64,000 bases of DNA from Enterobacter hormaechei subsp. hoffmannii (GTDB taxonomy: Bacteria > Pseudomonadota > Gammaproteobacteria > Enterobacterales > Enterobacteriaceae), in NCBI RefSeq assembly GCF_001729745.1, contig NZ_CP017186.1:1674001-1738000 (forward strand). Reading direction: 5' to 3'. Below are positions 10,305-21,138 of this stretch, in pieces (the stretch's first letter is position 1; each line of letters opens with the position of its first letter). The translations under genes were made by a program, and so were the position numbers. Below the pieces are notes generated by a model. The model was not told the DNA's origin and did no database searches. It was given only the letters and a program-made list of their open reading frames with translations.

Positions 10305-10709
10305 ATGGCCTTGCTGAATATTTTTGATATCGCCGGTTCGGCATTAACGGCGCAGTCCAAACGACTGAACGTGGCAGCCAGTAACCTGGCCAACGCCGAC
10401 AGCGTGACCGGACCTGACGGACAACCGTATCGCGCTAAACAGGTCGTCTTCCAGGTTGATGCTGCACCGGGTGCGGCAACGGGCGGCGTGAAAGTGGCGG
10501 ACGTGGTTGAGAGCCAGGCGCCCGACAAGCTGGTTTACGAGCCAGGCAACCCGCTCGCGGATGCCAGCGGCTACGTGAAAATGCCGAACGTGGATGTGGT
10601 CGGGGAGATGGTGAACTCCATGTCCGCGTCACGCAGCTACCAGGCAAACGTCGAAGTGCTTAATACCGTGAAGAGCATGATGCTCAAAACACTCACTCTC
10701 GGCCAGTAA
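10305..10709 (+). CDS. flgC: Flagellar proximal rod protein FlgC
   Basis: A 134-residue rod subunit. It shows the N-terminal flagella basal body rod motif ([19 protein letters not shown]) and the C-terminal FlgC/E/F/G-type helix ([28 protein letters not shown]). It starts three bases after the flgB stop, with GGGGGCAATT as ribosome site inside the flgB end, so it is translationally coupled to flgB. Confidence 0.95.
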   Translation: MALLNIFDIAGSALTAQSKRLNVAASNLANADSVTGPDGQPYRAKQVVFQVDAAPGAATGGVKVADVVESQAPDKLVYEPGNPLADASGYVKMPNVDVVGEMVNSMSASRSYQANVEVLNTVKSMMLKTLTLGQ

Positions 10710-10720
10710 AGGAGACACGC

Positions 10721-11431
10721 ATGTCCATCGCCGTAAACGTGAATGACCCGACAAATACCGGCGTCAACAGCACCAGTAGTGCAACCGGTTCCAGCTCTCT
10801 CACCGGGAGCAATGCCTCCGATTTACAGAGCAGCTTTCTGACCCTGCTGGTGGCACAGCTGAAAAATCAGGACCCGACCAATCCGATGCAGAATAACGAA
10901 CTGACCACGCAGCTTGCGCAGATCAGTACCGTCAGCGGCATTGAGAAACTGAACACCACGCTCGGCTCGGTCTCCGGTCAAATCGATAACAGCCAGTCCT
11001 TGCAGGCCGCCAACCTGATCGGTCACGGGGTGATGATCCCGGGGACCACGATTCTGGCGGGCACCAGCACCACCGATGGCACGTCCACCACCACCACGAC
11101 GCCGTTTGGCGTTGAGTTGCAGCAGCCAGCCGACAAAGTCACCGCCACCATCAAAGACGCCAGCGGCAACGTGGTGCGCACGATTGAGATTGGCGAGCTT
11201 AAAGCGGGCGTTCATACCTTTACCTGGGATGGCAGCCTGACCGACGGCACTAAAGCGCCTAACGGCTCGTATCAGGTTGCGATTAGCGCCAGCAACGGCA
11301 CCACGCAGCTGGTGGCTCAGCCGCTACAGTTTGCCCTGGTTCAGGGCGTCATCAAAGGTAGCGATGGCAACAAACTGGATTTGGGTACCTCCGGTACCAC
11401 CACACTCGACGAAGTTCGGCAGATTATCTAA
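10721..11431 (+). CDS. flgD: Hook capping (scaffold) protein FlgD
   Basis: A 236-residue cap protein under which FlgE polymerises to form the hook; it is lost when the hook is finished. The conserved N-terminal export and cap segment (SDLQSSFLTLLVAQLKNQDPTNPMQNNELTTQLAQ) is followed by a Thr/Gly-rich variable region (about residues 112-126, five to six residues longer than in E. coli) and the FlgD Ig-like and Tudor-like domains. GGAGACACGC precedes the ATG. Confidence 0.95.
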   Translation: MSIAVNVNDPTNTGVNSTSSATGSSSLTGSNASDLQSSFLTLLVAQLKNQDPTNPMQNNELTTQLAQISTVSGIEKLNTTLGSVSGQIDNSQSLQAANLIGHGVMIPGTTILAGTSTTDGTSTTTTTPFGVELQQPADKVTATIKDASGNVVRTIEIGELKAGVHTFTWDGSLTDGTKAPNGSYQVAISASNGTTQLVAQPLQFALVQGVIKGSDGNKLDLGTSGTTTLDEVRQII

Positions 11432-11457
11432 GCCTTCATACTTATCAGGAGTAAGTC

Positions 11458-12666
11458 ATGGCCTTTTCTCAAGCGGTCAGCGGCCTGAATGCTGCGGCCA
11501 CCAACCTGGACGTCATTGGCAACAACATCGCCAACTCCGCGACCTATGGTTTTAAATCCGGTTCTGCGTCTTTTGCAGATATGTTTGCAGGCTCTAAAGT
11601 GGGCCTGGGCGTGAAGGTTGCGGGTATCACCCAGGACTTCACCGACGGGACGACCACCAACACCGGTCGTGGTCTGGATGTCGCCATCAGCCAGAACGGT
11701 TTCTTCCGTATGGTGGATGCCAACGGTTCCGTGTTCTACAGCCGCAACGGCCAGTTTAAGCTGGATGAAAACCGTAACCTGGTGAACATGCAGGGGCTAC
11801 AGTTAACCGGTTATCCGGTTGCCGGCACGCCGCCGACGGTGCAAACCGGTGCGAATCCGCAGGCGATCACCATCCCAACGACGCTGATGGCGGCGAAGTC
11901 CACCACCACGGCCTCTCAGCAGATCAACCTGAACTCCACCGATACCGCGCCAACCGTCGCATTCGACCCGACCAACCCTGACTCTTACAACAAGAAAGGC
12001 ACCGTGACGGTGTTTGACAGCCAGGGTAATGCGCACAACATGAACCTGTTCTATGTCAAAGACGCTACTCCAGCTAACTCCTGGAAGGTGTATTCGCAGG
12101 ACGGCAGCGTAGCGGGAGATGCAGCGAAACTGGCAACCACATTGGTCTTTAATGAGAGCGGTGTGTTGACCGGCGGTGGGGAAGTCGATATCGAGACCGG
12201 GGAGATCACTGGTGCAACGGCGGCAACCTTCAAAATGAGTTTCGCGAACTCCATGCAACAGAACACCGGTGCGAACAACATCGTGGCGACGAGCCAGAAC
12301 GGTTATAAGCCGGGCGATCTGGTGAGCTACCAGATCAACGATGACGGCACCGTTGTCGGTAACTACTCCAACGAACAGACCCAAGTGCTGGGCCAGATCG
12401 TGCTGGCTAACTTTGCCAACAACGAAGGCCTGAAATCCGAAGGGGATAACGTCTGGTCTGCCACGCAGTCTTCCGGGGTTGCCCTGCTGGGAACCGCGGG
12501 TTCCGGTAACTTCGGCACGCTGACTAACGGTGCGCTGGAAGCCTCCAACGTCGATCTGAGTAAAGAGCTGGTGAACATGATCGTCGCGCAACGTAATTAC
12601 CAGTCCAACGCGCAGACCATCAAAACCCAGGATCAGATCCTCAACACGCTGGTTAACCTGCGTTAA
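11458..12666 (+). CDS. flgE: Flagellar hook protein FlgE
   Basis: A 402-residue structural subunit of the hook, the universal joint between rod and filament. The N-terminal D0 motif (NAAATNLDVIGNNIANSATYGFKSG) and the C-terminal D0 helix (ELVNMIVAQRNYQSNAQTIKTQDQILNTLVNLR) are conserved, while the central domains exposed on the hook surface are the least conserved part. AGGAG precedes the start. Located fourth in the flgB operon. Confidence 0.96.
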   Translation: MAFSQAVSGLNAAATNLDVIGNNIANSATYGFKSGSASFADMFAGSKVGLGVKVAGITQDFTDGTTTNTGRGLDVAISQNGFFRMVDANGSVFYSRNGQFKLDENRNLVNMQGLQLTGYPVAGTPPTVQTGANPQAITIPTTLMAAKSTTTASQQINLNSTDTAPTVAFDPTNPDSYNKKGTVTVFDSQGNAHNMNLFYVKDATPANSWKVYSQDGSVAGDAAKLATTLVFNESGVLTGGGEVDIETGEITGATAATFKMSFANSMQQNTGANNIVATSQNGYKPGDLVSYQINDDGTVVGNYSNEQTQVLGQIVLANFANNEGLKSEGDNVWSATQSSGVALLGTAGSGNFGTLTNGALEASNVDLSKELVNMIVAQRNYQSNAQTIKTQDQILNTLVNLR

Positions 12667-12686
12667 GCAGCTGACGGGAAAGCGCA

Positions 12687-14236
<1,550 letters not shown>

Positions 14237-14241
14237 GGTGT

Positions 14242-14270
14242 AGCCCGGTGCGGTAAACGTCGCACCGGCT
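14242..14270 (+). promoter_or_regulatory. Hairpin between flgG and flgH
   Basis: AGCC-c-GGTGCG pairs with CGCACCGGCT around an 8-nt loop in the 57-base flgG-flgH gap, the largest gap in the operon. No T-run follows, so it is not a complete terminator; it may stabilise the upstream message or attenuate expression. Confidence 0.45.
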
Positions 14271-14293
14271 CCCTGTTTTCGAAGATGAAGGCA

Positions 14294-14992
14294 ATGCAAA
14301 AAAACGCGGCGTTTCGTTATCCGATCCTGACTGTTCTGGCTGTCACCCTCAGCGGGTGTGCCTGGATCCCGTCTAAACCATTGGTACAGGGTGCGACTAC
14401 CGCCCAACCCGTTCCCGGCCCCTCGCCGGTGGTGAACGGCTCTATTTTCCAGACCGCGCAGCCGATTAACTACGGTTATCAGCCGCTGTTTGAAGACCGT
14501 CGTCCGCGTAACGTCGGCGATACGCTGACCATTGTGTTGCAGGAAAACGTCAGCGCGAGCAAGAGCTCGTCGGCGAACGCCAGCCGCGACGGCAAAACCA
14601 ATTTTGGCTTCGACACCGTACCGCGCTATCTGCAAGGGCTTTTCGGCAACGCCCGTGCGGATGTGGAAGCCTCCGGCGGCAACACCTTTAACGGTAAAGG
14701 TGGCGCGAACGCCAGCAATACCTTCAGCGGAACGCTGACGGTAACGGTTGACCAGGTTCTGGTGAACGGCAACCTGCACGTGGTGGGCGAAAAACAGATC
14801 GCCATTAACCAGGGTACGGAATTCATTCGCTTCTCCGGTGTGGTTAACCCTCGCACCATCAGCGGCACCAACACCGTACCGTCCACACAGGTGGCGGATG
14901 CGCGCATTGAGTACGTCGGCAACGGCTACATCAACGAAGCGCAAAATATGGGCTGGCTGCAACGCTTCTTCCTTAACTTATCGCCGATGTAA
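14294..14992 (+). CDS. flgH: Flagellar L-ring protein FlgH
   Basis: A 232-residue outer-membrane lipoprotein forming the L-ring bushing. The signal peptide ends in a lipobox at ...TLSGC (Cys at about 21). The mature part is almost identical to E. coli ([38 protein letters not shown]). The ATG at 14294 (MQKNAAF) gives the E. coli length, with AAGG six bases upstream; an ATG three codons earlier is an alternative. Transported by Sec, unlike the rod genes around it. Confidence 0.95.
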   Translation: MQKNAAFRYPILTVLAVTLSGCAWIPSKPLVQGATTAQPVPGPSPVVNGSIFQTAQPINYGYQPLFEDRRPRNVGDTLTIVLQENVSASKSSSANASRDGKTNFGFDTVPRYLQGLFGNARADVEASGGNTFNGKGGANASNTFSGTLTVTVDQVLVNGNLHVVGEKQIAINQGTEFIRFSGVVNPRTISGTNTVPSTQVADARIEYVGNGYINEAQNMGWLQRFFLNLSPM

Positions 14993-15004
14993 GCGAGGTG
15001 ACCT

Positions 15005-16102
15005 ATGTATAAATTTCTCTTCGCCGTGGCGCTGTCGCTGGTCGCTACCGTTGCGCAGGCCGATCGCATTCGCGATCTCACCAGCGTGCAGGGCGTGCGC
15101 GAAAACTCCCTGATTGGCTACGGCCTGGTGGTGGGGCTGGATGGGACGGGTGACCAGACGACCCAGACGCCGTTCACCACCCAGAGCCTTAACAACATGC
15201 TCTCTCAGCTCGGTATTACCGTACCGGCGGGGACCAACATGCAGCTGAAAAACGTGGCGGCGGTGATGGTGACCGCGTCTTATCCGGCCTTTGCGCGTCA
15301 GGGGCAAACCATCGACGTGGTTGTCTCGTCGATGGGTAACGCCAAAAGCCTGCGCGGCGGTACGTTGTTGATGACGCCGCTGAAAGGCGTCGACAGCCAG
15401 GTGTATGCTCTGGCGCAGGGCAACATTCTGGTTGGCGGGGCAGGTGCGTCGGCGGGCGGCAGCAGCGTGCAGGTGAACCAGCTGAACGGGGGACGTATTA
15501 CCAACGGCGCGATCATCGAACGTGAGCTGCCGACCCAGTTCGGCACCGGCAACACCATTAACCTGCAACTGAATAACGAAGACTTCACGATGGCGCAGCA
15601 GATTGCTGACACCATCAACCGCAGCCGGGGTTACGGCAGCGCCACCGCGCTGGATGCCCGCACCGTGCAGATCCGCACGTCAACCGGTAGCAGCAACCAG
15701 GTGCGGATGCTGGCCGATATCCAGAATATGGAAGTGAACGTGTCGGTGCAGGATGCAAAAGTCATTATCAACTCCCGTACCGGATCGGTGGTGATGAACC
15801 GCGAAGTGACGCTGGACAGCTGCGCCGTGGCGCAGGGCAATCTCTCCGTCACGGTTAACCGCTCGGCCAACGTCAGCCAGCCGGATACCCCGTTTGGTGG
15901 CGGTCAGACGGTAGTGACCCCGCAAACGCAGATTGATTTACGACAGAGCGGCGGATCGTTGCAGAGCGTGCGCTCCAGCGCCAACCTGAACAGCGTGGTG
16001 CGTGCCCTGAACGCGCTGGGTGCAACGCCAATGGATCTGATGTCCATTCTGCAATCCATGCAAAGTGCAGGCTGCCTGCGCGCCAAACTGGAAATCATCT
16101 AA
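15005..16102 (+). CDS. flgI: Flagellar P-ring protein FlgI
   Basis: A 365-residue periplasmic ring protein around the rod in the peptidoglycan layer; FlgA assists its assembly. A Sec signal peptide ([19 protein letters not shown]) is followed by [32 protein letters not shown], the family signature. GAGGTGACCT precedes the ATG. Its stop codon abuts the flgJ start with no gap. Confidence 0.96.
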   Translation: MYKFLFAVALSLVATVAQADRIRDLTSVQGVRENSLIGYGLVVGLDGTGDQTTQTPFTTQSLNNMLSQLGITVPAGTNMQLKNVAAVMVTASYPAFARQGQTIDVVVSSMGNAKSLRGGTLLMTPLKGVDSQVYALAQGNILVGGAGASAGGSSVQVNQLNGGRITNGAIIERELPTQFGTGNTINLQLNNEDFTMAQQIADTINRSRGYGSATALDARTVQIRTSTGSSNQVRMLADIQNMEVNVSVQDAKVIINSRTGSVVMNREVTLDSCAVAQGNLSVTVNRSANVSQPDTPFGGGQTVVTPQTQIDLRQSGGSLQSVRSSANLNSVVRALNALGATPMDLMSILQSMQSAGCLRAKLEII

Positions 16103-17056
16103 ATGCTGACCGATAGCAAACTGTTGACCAGTGCCGCCTGGGATGCCCAGTCGCTCAACGAGCTGAAAACCAAAGCGGGCAAGGATCCGGCGGCGAATAT
16201 CCGCCCGGTTGCCCGTCAGGTGGAAGGCATGTTCGTGCAGATGATGTTGAAAAGCATGCGTGAAACCCTGCCGAAAGATGGCATGTTCAGCAGCGATTCC
16301 ACACGGCTTTACACCAGCATGTACGATCAGCAGATTGCCCAGCAAATGACCGCCGGAAAGGGGCTCGGCCTGGCGGACATGATTGTGAAACAGACCGCAG
16401 CCGCTCAGGGGCTGCCACCTGAAGAGGCTCCGCCGCAGGTGCCGCTGAAGTTTGATCTGGAAAAGGTGACCAGTTATCAAAATCAGGCGCTGACCCAGAT
16501 GGTGCGTAAGGCGATGCCAAAGCCGGCAGAAACGCGTGACGAGCCGCTCTCCGGCGACAGCAAAGACTTCCTGGCGCAGCTCTCCCTGCCGGCACGTCTT
16601 GCCAGTGAAGAAAGCGGCGTGCCACACCATCTGATTCTGGCGCAGGCGGCGCTGGAGTCGGGCTGGGGGCAACGTCAGATCCGCAGGGAGAACGGCGAGC
16701 CGAGCTTCAACATCTTTGGCGTGAAGGCCACCTCCAGCTGGAAGGGGCCGACCACGGAAATTACCACCACCGAATATGAGAACGGTGCGGCAGTGAAGGT
16801 GAAAGCCAAATTCCGCGTCTACAGCTCGTATCTGGAAGCGTTGTCGGATTATGTCGGGCTGTTGAGCCGGAATCCGCGCTACACCGCCGTGACCCAGGCC
16901 ACCACGCCAGAGCAGGGCGCTCAGGCATTGCAGAATGCCGGCTACGCGACCGATCCAAACTATGCACGCAAGCTGACCAGCATGATCCAACAGCTGAAAT
17001 CCATGTCTGAGAAGGTCAGCAAAGCGTATAGCACAGATCTCGAAAATCTGTTCTGA
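16103..17056 (+). CDS. flgJ: Peptidoglycan hydrolase / rod cap FlgJ
   Basis: A 317-residue bifunctional protein. The N-terminal half (about residues 1-150) is the rod-capping scaffold, with the conserved MFVQMMLKSMRETLPKDGMF segment. The C-terminal half is a glucosaminidase that opens the murein sacculus for the rod; the catalytic glutamate lies in LILAQAALESGWGQ. It has no signal peptide and is exported through the rod. The ATG directly follows the flgI stop codon, so coupled translation is likely. Last gene of the flgB operon; no strong terminator is seen before flgK. Confidence 0.95.
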   Translation: MLTDSKLLTSAAWDAQSLNELKTKAGKDPAANIRPVARQVEGMFVQMMLKSMRETLPKDGMFSSDSTRLYTSMYDQQIAQQMTAGKGLGLADMIVKQTAAAQGLPPEEAPPQVPLKFDLEKVTSYQNQALTQMVRKAMPKPAETRDEPLSGDSKDFLAQLSLPARLASEESGVPHHLILAQAALESGWGQRQIRRENGEPSFNIFGVKATSSWKGPTTEITTTEYENGAAVKVKAKFRVYSSYLEALSDYVGLLSRNPRYTAVTQATTPEQGAQALQNAGYATDPNYARKLTSMIQQLKSMSEKVSKAYSTDLENLF

Positions 17057-17062
17057 AAGTTC

Positions 17063-17089
17063 TCAAGTCCCGGTGGAGGTTGCCGATAA
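17063..17089 (+). promoter_or_regulatory. Sigma-28 (FliA) promoter of flgKL
   Basis: TCAAGTCC, an 11-base spacer and GCCGATAA fit the FliA consensus; the -10 half is perfect. It lies in the flgJ-flgK gap about 45 bases upstream of flgK, so the junction proteins get extra late expression after hook completion. Confidence 0.88.
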
Positions 17090-17131
17090 CCTTCATCAGG
17101 ACTCGTGTCTGAACGTATAAAAGGAACCCCC

Positions 17132-18772
17132 ATGTCCAGTTTGATTAACAGCGCCATGAGTGGCCTCAGTGCTGCGCAGTCGGCACTCAATACCGTCAGT
17201 AATAATATTTCAAGCTACAACGTGGCAGGTTATACCCGCCAGACTACCATTCTGGGCGCATCAAACAGCACCCTGACCGGCGGCGGCTGGGTGGGTAACG
17301 GGGTCTATGTCTCCGGCGTTCAGCGTGAATATGATGCGTTTATTACCAACCAGCTGCGCGCGGCGCAGAACCAGAGCAGCGGCCTGACCACGCGCTACCA
17401 GCAGATGTCGAAAATTGACGACGTGCTGTCGGATACCACGAACTCGCTTTCTGCCAACCTCCAGGATTTCTTTAAAAGCCTGCAAACGCTGGTGAGTAAC
17501 GCAGAAGATCCGGCTGCACGCCAGACGGTACTCGGGAAGGCAGATGGTCTGGTAAACCAGTTCAAAACTAACGATCAATATCTCCGCGATCAGGATGCGC
17601 AGGTCAATACGGCGATTTCTACCAGCGTCGATCAGATCAATAACTACGCGAAGCAGATTGCTAACCTTAACGATCAGATTTCCCGGCTGACTGGCGTAGG
17701 GGCGGGCGCATCCCCGAACGAACTGCTCGATCAGCGCGATCAGCTGGTGAGCGAACTGAACAAAATTGTCGGTGTGGACGTGACCGTACAGGACAGCGGC
17801 ACCTACAACATCTCTATCGCCAACGGCTACACCCTGGTACAGGGCAGCAACGCCAGCCAGCTGGCTGCGGTGAAATCCAGCGCGGACCCTGCACGTACAA
17901 CGATTGCGTATGTGGATGCCGCAGCGGGCAACGTGGAGATCTCGGAAAAACAGATCACCACGGGGTCGCTTGGGGGGCTGTTAACGTTCCGTTCTCAGGA
18001 TCTGGATCAGGCGCGAAATACGCTTAACCAGATGGCGCTGGCGTTTGCGGATGCCATGAATACCCAGCACCAGGCGGGCTTTGATGCCAACGGGGATAAA
18101 GGCGGCAAGCTGTTTGATTTTGGCTCCCCGGCAGTGCTGAGTAACGGTAAGAACACCGGAAGCGCGTCCGTGACGGCAACGATGACGGACAGTACCAAGG
18201 TCCAGGCGACAAACTACAAAGTTGAGTATAACGGTACTGACTGGACCATCACCCGTCTGTCAGACAACACCAGCTTCACGGCTATGCCGGATACCAGCGG
18301 TAATTTTTCGTTTGATGGCCTCAACGTCAACATTAGCGGCTCGGCCAATAATAAAGACAGCTTTATCGTGAAGCCGGTGAATGACGTTATCGTGAATATG
18401 GACGTTGCGATCAGCGACGAATCCAAACTGGCGATGGCCTCCGCGCAAGGAAGCGGCGAAAGCGACAATACCAATGGCCAAAAGCTGCTGGATTTGCAGA
18501 GCGCCAAGCTGGTGGGGGGGAACAAAACCTTTAACGATGCTTATGCCGCGCTGGTCAGTACGGTGGGCAGCACCACGGCGTCGCTGAAAACCAGCAGCGA
18601 AACCAAAGTTAACGTTGTTACGCAGCTGACCAAACAACAGCAGTCAATCTCCGGGGTTAACCTGGACGAAGAGTATGGCAACCTGCAACGCTATCAGCAG
18701 TACTATCTGGCGAATGCGCAGGTGCTGCAAACGGCGAGCACGCTGTTTGATGCATTGATCAATATCCGCTAA
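17132..18772 (+). CDS. flgK: Hook-filament junction protein 1, FlgK
   Basis: A 546-residue protein (HAP1) that joins hook and filament. Both terminal coiled-coil regions are conserved: N-terminal MSSLINSAMSGLSAAQSALNTVSNNISSYNVAGYTRQ and C-terminal NLDEEYGNLQRYQQYYLANAQVLQ. The middle (about residues 330-430) is variable, as usual. The start is at 17132 with AAAGGAACCCC upstream; a frame starting nine codons earlier would overlap the promoter leader. Substrate of the chaperone FlgN. Confidence 0.96.
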   Translation: MSSLINSAMSGLSAAQSALNTVSNNISSYNVAGYTRQTTILGASNSTLTGGGWVGNGVYVSGVQREYDAFITNQLRAAQNQSSGLTTRYQQMSKIDDVLSDTTNSLSANLQDFFKSLQTLVSNAEDPAARQTVLGKADGLVNQFKTNDQYLRDQDAQVNTAISTSVDQINNYAKQIANLNDQISRLTGVGAGASPNELLDQRDQLVSELNKIVGVDVTVQDSGTYNISIANGYTLVQGSNASQLAAVKSSADPARTTIAYVDAAAGNVEISEKQITTGSLGGLLTFRSQDLDQARNTLNQMALAFADAMNTQHQAGFDANGDKGGKLFDFGSPAVLSNGKNTGSASVTATMTDSTKVQATNYKVEYNGTDWTITRLSDNTSFTAMPDTSGNFSFDGLNVNISGSANNKDSFIVKPVNDVIVNMDVAISDESKLAMASAQGSGESDNTNGQKLLDLQSAKLVGGNKTFNDAYAALVSTVGSTTASLKTSSETKVNVVTQLTKQQQSISGVNLDEEYGNLQRYQQYYLANAQVLQTASTLFDALINIR

Positions 18773-18788
18773 GGCTGAGGCATAAAAA

Positions 18789-19742
18789 ATGCGTATTAGT
18801 ACTCAAATGATGTATGAGCAAAGCATGCGTGGCGTGACGAACTCCCAAAGTCTCTGGCTCAGCTACGGCGAGCAGATGTCTACGGGGAAGCGTATCAACC
18901 GTCCGTCTGACGATCCGATTGCCGCTTCGCAGGCCGTTGTGCTCTCTCAGGCCCAAACGCAAAATAGCCAGTATGCGCTGGCGCGCTCCTTCGCTACGAC
19001 GAAAGTCTCGCTGGAAGAAAACGTGTTATCGCAAGTGACAACCGCTATCCAGGCTGCTCAGGAAAAGATTGTCAATGCGGGCAACGGTACGTTAAGTGAC
19101 GATGACCGCGCTTCGCTGGCAACGAACCTGCAAGGTATTCGCGATCAGCTCATGAACCTGGCTAACAGCACGGACGGTAACGGTCGCTATATTTTTTCCG
19201 GTTACAAAACCGAAGCGGCGGCTTTCGACCAGGCTACGGGTGATTATAAGGGCGGCGGAACGCCAATCAGCCAGCAGGTTGACTCTGCGCGCACGATGCA
19301 AATCAGCCATACGGGCACTGAAGTTTTCGATAGCTTCACCAGCAATGCGAAGCCAGAGCCAGATGGTAGTACGCCGGAAACGAATTTGTTCAAGATCCTC
19401 GACTCCGCAATTGAAGCGCTGAATAAGCCGATTGGCGATGACGAAACGAAGGCTGAAGCATTTACGGCGGCTATTGATAAAGCCAACCGTGGCCTGAGCA
19501 ACTCCCTCAACAACGTGCTGACCGTGCGCGCCGATCTCGGCATCAAGCTGGACGAGCTGGGCAAGCTGGACGCTCTGGGTGAAGACCGCGCGCTGGGGCA
19601 GACCCAGCAGATGAGTAACCTGGTTGACGTAGACTGGAACTCGGTGATTTCGTCCTACACCATGCAGCAGGCGGCGTTGCAGGCCTCGTATAAAGCCTTT
19701 AGCGATATGCAGGGTATGTCTTTGTTCCAGATGAACAGATAA
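18789..19742 (+). CDS. flgL: Hook-filament junction protein 3, FlgL
   Basis: A 317-residue protein (HAP3) forming the second junction layer, onto which flagellin polymerises. The flagellin-like N-terminus (MRISTQMMYEQSMRGVTNSQ, GKRINRPSDDPIAASQ) and the C-terminal helix (SYTMQQAALQASYKAFSDMQGMSLFQMNR) are intact. It follows flgK by 16 bases and ends the flagellar cluster. Its 3' untranslated region carries a strong terminator and may yield a small RNA. Confidence 0.95.
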   Translation: MRISTQMMYEQSMRGVTNSQSLWLSYGEQMSTGKRINRPSDDPIAASQAVVLSQAQTQNSQYALARSFATTKVSLEENVLSQVTTAIQAAQEKIVNAGNGTLSDDDRASLATNLQGIRDQLMNLANSTDGNGRYIFSGYKTEAAAFDQATGDYKGGGTPISQQVDSARTMQISHTGTEVFDSFTSNAKPEPDGSTPETNLFKILDSAIEALNKPIGDDETKAEAFTAAIDKANRGLSNSLNNVLTVRADLGIKLDELGKLDALGEDRALGQTQQMSNLVDVDWNSVISSYTMQQAALQASYKAFSDMQGMSLFQMNR

Positions 19743-19819
19743 GACTCTGACCTGTTTGACATGTCTTGAAACTGGGCATGTTTTGACTGCCCAACCCGTC
19801 CGGGTTGGGCATTTTTTTT
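19743..19819 (+). ncRNA. Candidate FlgO small RNA from the flgL 3' end
   Basis: In E. coli the flgL 3' untranslated region is processed into the Hfq-bound small RNA FlgO. Here the 77 bases after flgL have the layout expected of such an RNA: an unstructured stretch, then a 10-bp terminator hairpin with a run of eight T residues. Homology was judged from position and structure only; I could not align it to the E. coli RNA. Confidence 0.45.
19789..19819 (+). terminator. Rho-independent terminator of flgKL
   Basis: GCCCAACCCG-tc-CGGGTTGGGC is followed by ATTTTTTTT. A ten-base-pair GC-rich stem with a long T-run is a very strong intrinsic terminator. Its T-run reaches into the stop codon of the convergent MFS gene. 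Confidence 0.93.
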
Positions 19820-21029
19820 ACACACTTTCTGCCTGAGCGGACACCACCCGGGCGCTTTCAATCACTCTGATAGCCAGCGCAATGGCACCACACAGGGTTG
19901 CCAGTGCTACCACGCCCGTCCAGCCTGCCAGCGTATAGATATTGCTGCCTAATGCCGAACCCAGCGCCATTCCGATGAAAATGACGGTAAACAGCAGGGC
20001 GTTAAGGCGCCCACGGGCCTGCGGCTCAAGGCTGTAGACCAGGTTCTGGTGCGCCACGAGGCTGGACTGCAAACCGAGATCGAAACCGACCGCGGAGAGG
20101 GCAATCAGGAGCAACTGGCCGTGTACACCCAGGGCTGGTATCAGGAACATCAGAGCAAACGAGAGGGTCACCAGCGCGGCACCCAGTTGGGTCACTTTAC
20201 CGGCGCCCAGCTTATCGGCCAGACCGCCTGCCAGCGGTGCGGCCAGCGCGCCTGCGGCTCCGGCAATACCAAACCCACCCGCCACGGCGCTGCCAAGGTG
20301 ATACCGTTCCAGCAGCATGACCGCCAGCGTCGACCAGAACGCACTAAAAGCAATCGACAGAAAACCCTGAGCCAGCGCAGCCCGACGCAGCGCCGGGTAG
20401 CGACGCCAGAGGTGTTCCATGGAGCGCAGCAGCGCCGGGTAGCTCAGCGTGGAATGAACGGCGAAGCGGGGAAGCACGGCCCACATCACCACGCCGATAA
20501 AGGCAATGCTTGCGGCGGCCAGCTGATACATCACTCGCCAGCCAAAGGCTTCACCCACCACGCCGCTCACGGTTCTGGAGAGCAAAATCCCCAGCAGCAG
20601 GCCGGTCATCACCGTGCCGACTGTTTTTCCCTGTTTGCCTTCCGGCGCGAGGATCGCTGCGGCCGGGACAATATCCTGCGCCATGGTGGCGGCCATGCCA
20701 ATCAGCAGGCTGGTGAGCAGTAGGGAGTGCAGTTGTCCGGTCAGGCTACAACTCAGCAGGAACAGCGCCAGAGCTGCACTTTTTATCAGGATCAACGTTC
20801 TGCGGTCATAACGATCGCCGAGCGGGAGCAGAAACAGGATGCCTAAGGCATAACCCGCCTGGGTGAGCGTCGGGACCATGCCCATGCCTTCGATGCTCAG
20901 GTGCAGGTCTGAGCCCATCAGCGGCAGCAGAGGCTGGGCATAATAGATGGATGCCACGCTGAAGCCCGCACCGAGCGCCAGCATTAAGATTACCCAGCGG
21001 CTTACGGCCCGGGTGGTGGTTGTGTTCAT
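19818..21029 (-). CDS. MFS transporter, function unknown
   Basis: A 403-residue inner-membrane protein with about twelve hydrophobic helices. The A-motif-like loop GDRYDRRTLILI after helix 2, and the fold, put it in the major facilitator superfamily, nearest in my judgement to the YgaY/YnfM-type drug:H+ antiporter branch; the substrate cannot be read from the sequence. The ATG at 21029 follows GAGGAAC. It is divergent from a LysR-type regulator (109-base shared gap), the usual layout of a regulator with its target. Both genes lie between flgL and rne, which are adjacent in K-12, so the pair is an insertion relative to E. coli. Codon use and GC content do not look foreign. Confidence 0.8.
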   Translation of the reverse strand: MNTTTTRAVSRWVILMLALGAGFSVASIYYAQPLLPLMGSDLHLSIEGMGMVPTLTQAGYALGILFLLPLGDRYDRRTLILIKSAALALFLLSCSLTGQLHSLLLTSLLIGMAATMAQDIVPAAAILAPEGKQGKTVGTVMTGLLLGILLSRTVSGVVGEAFGWRVMYQLAAASIAFIGVVMWAVLPRFAVHSTLSYPALLRSMEHLWRRYPALRRAALAQGFLSIAFSAFWSTLAVMLLERYHLGSAVAGGFGIAGAAGALAAPLAGGLADKLGAGKVTQLGAALVTLSFALMFLIPALGVHGQLLLIALSAVGFDLGLQSSLVAHQNLVYSLEPQARGRLNALLFTVIFIGMALGSALGSNIYTLAGWTGVVALATLCGAIALAIRVIESARVVSAQAESV

Positions 21030-21109
21030 AAGATGTTCCTCATTCGTCGTGTGCGGCTATTTTTTATCAGTACGCCTTGCGACGGTAGCGGGCGCGGTGG
21101 TAAAACGCT

Positions 21110-21126
21110 TATACGTGTAGTGTATA
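21110..21126. promoter_or_regulatory. Candidate LysR-type operator
   Basis: TATAC-N7-GTATA, a 17-bp imperfect palindrome with the T-N11-A core typical of LysR-family sites, lies in the shared gap, 13 bases before the LysR start and 81 before the MFS start. Overlapping TGTA-type direct repeats follow. It probably serves both autoregulation and control of the transporter gene. Confidence 0.45.
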
Positions 21127-21138
21127 GGTGTAAATGAT

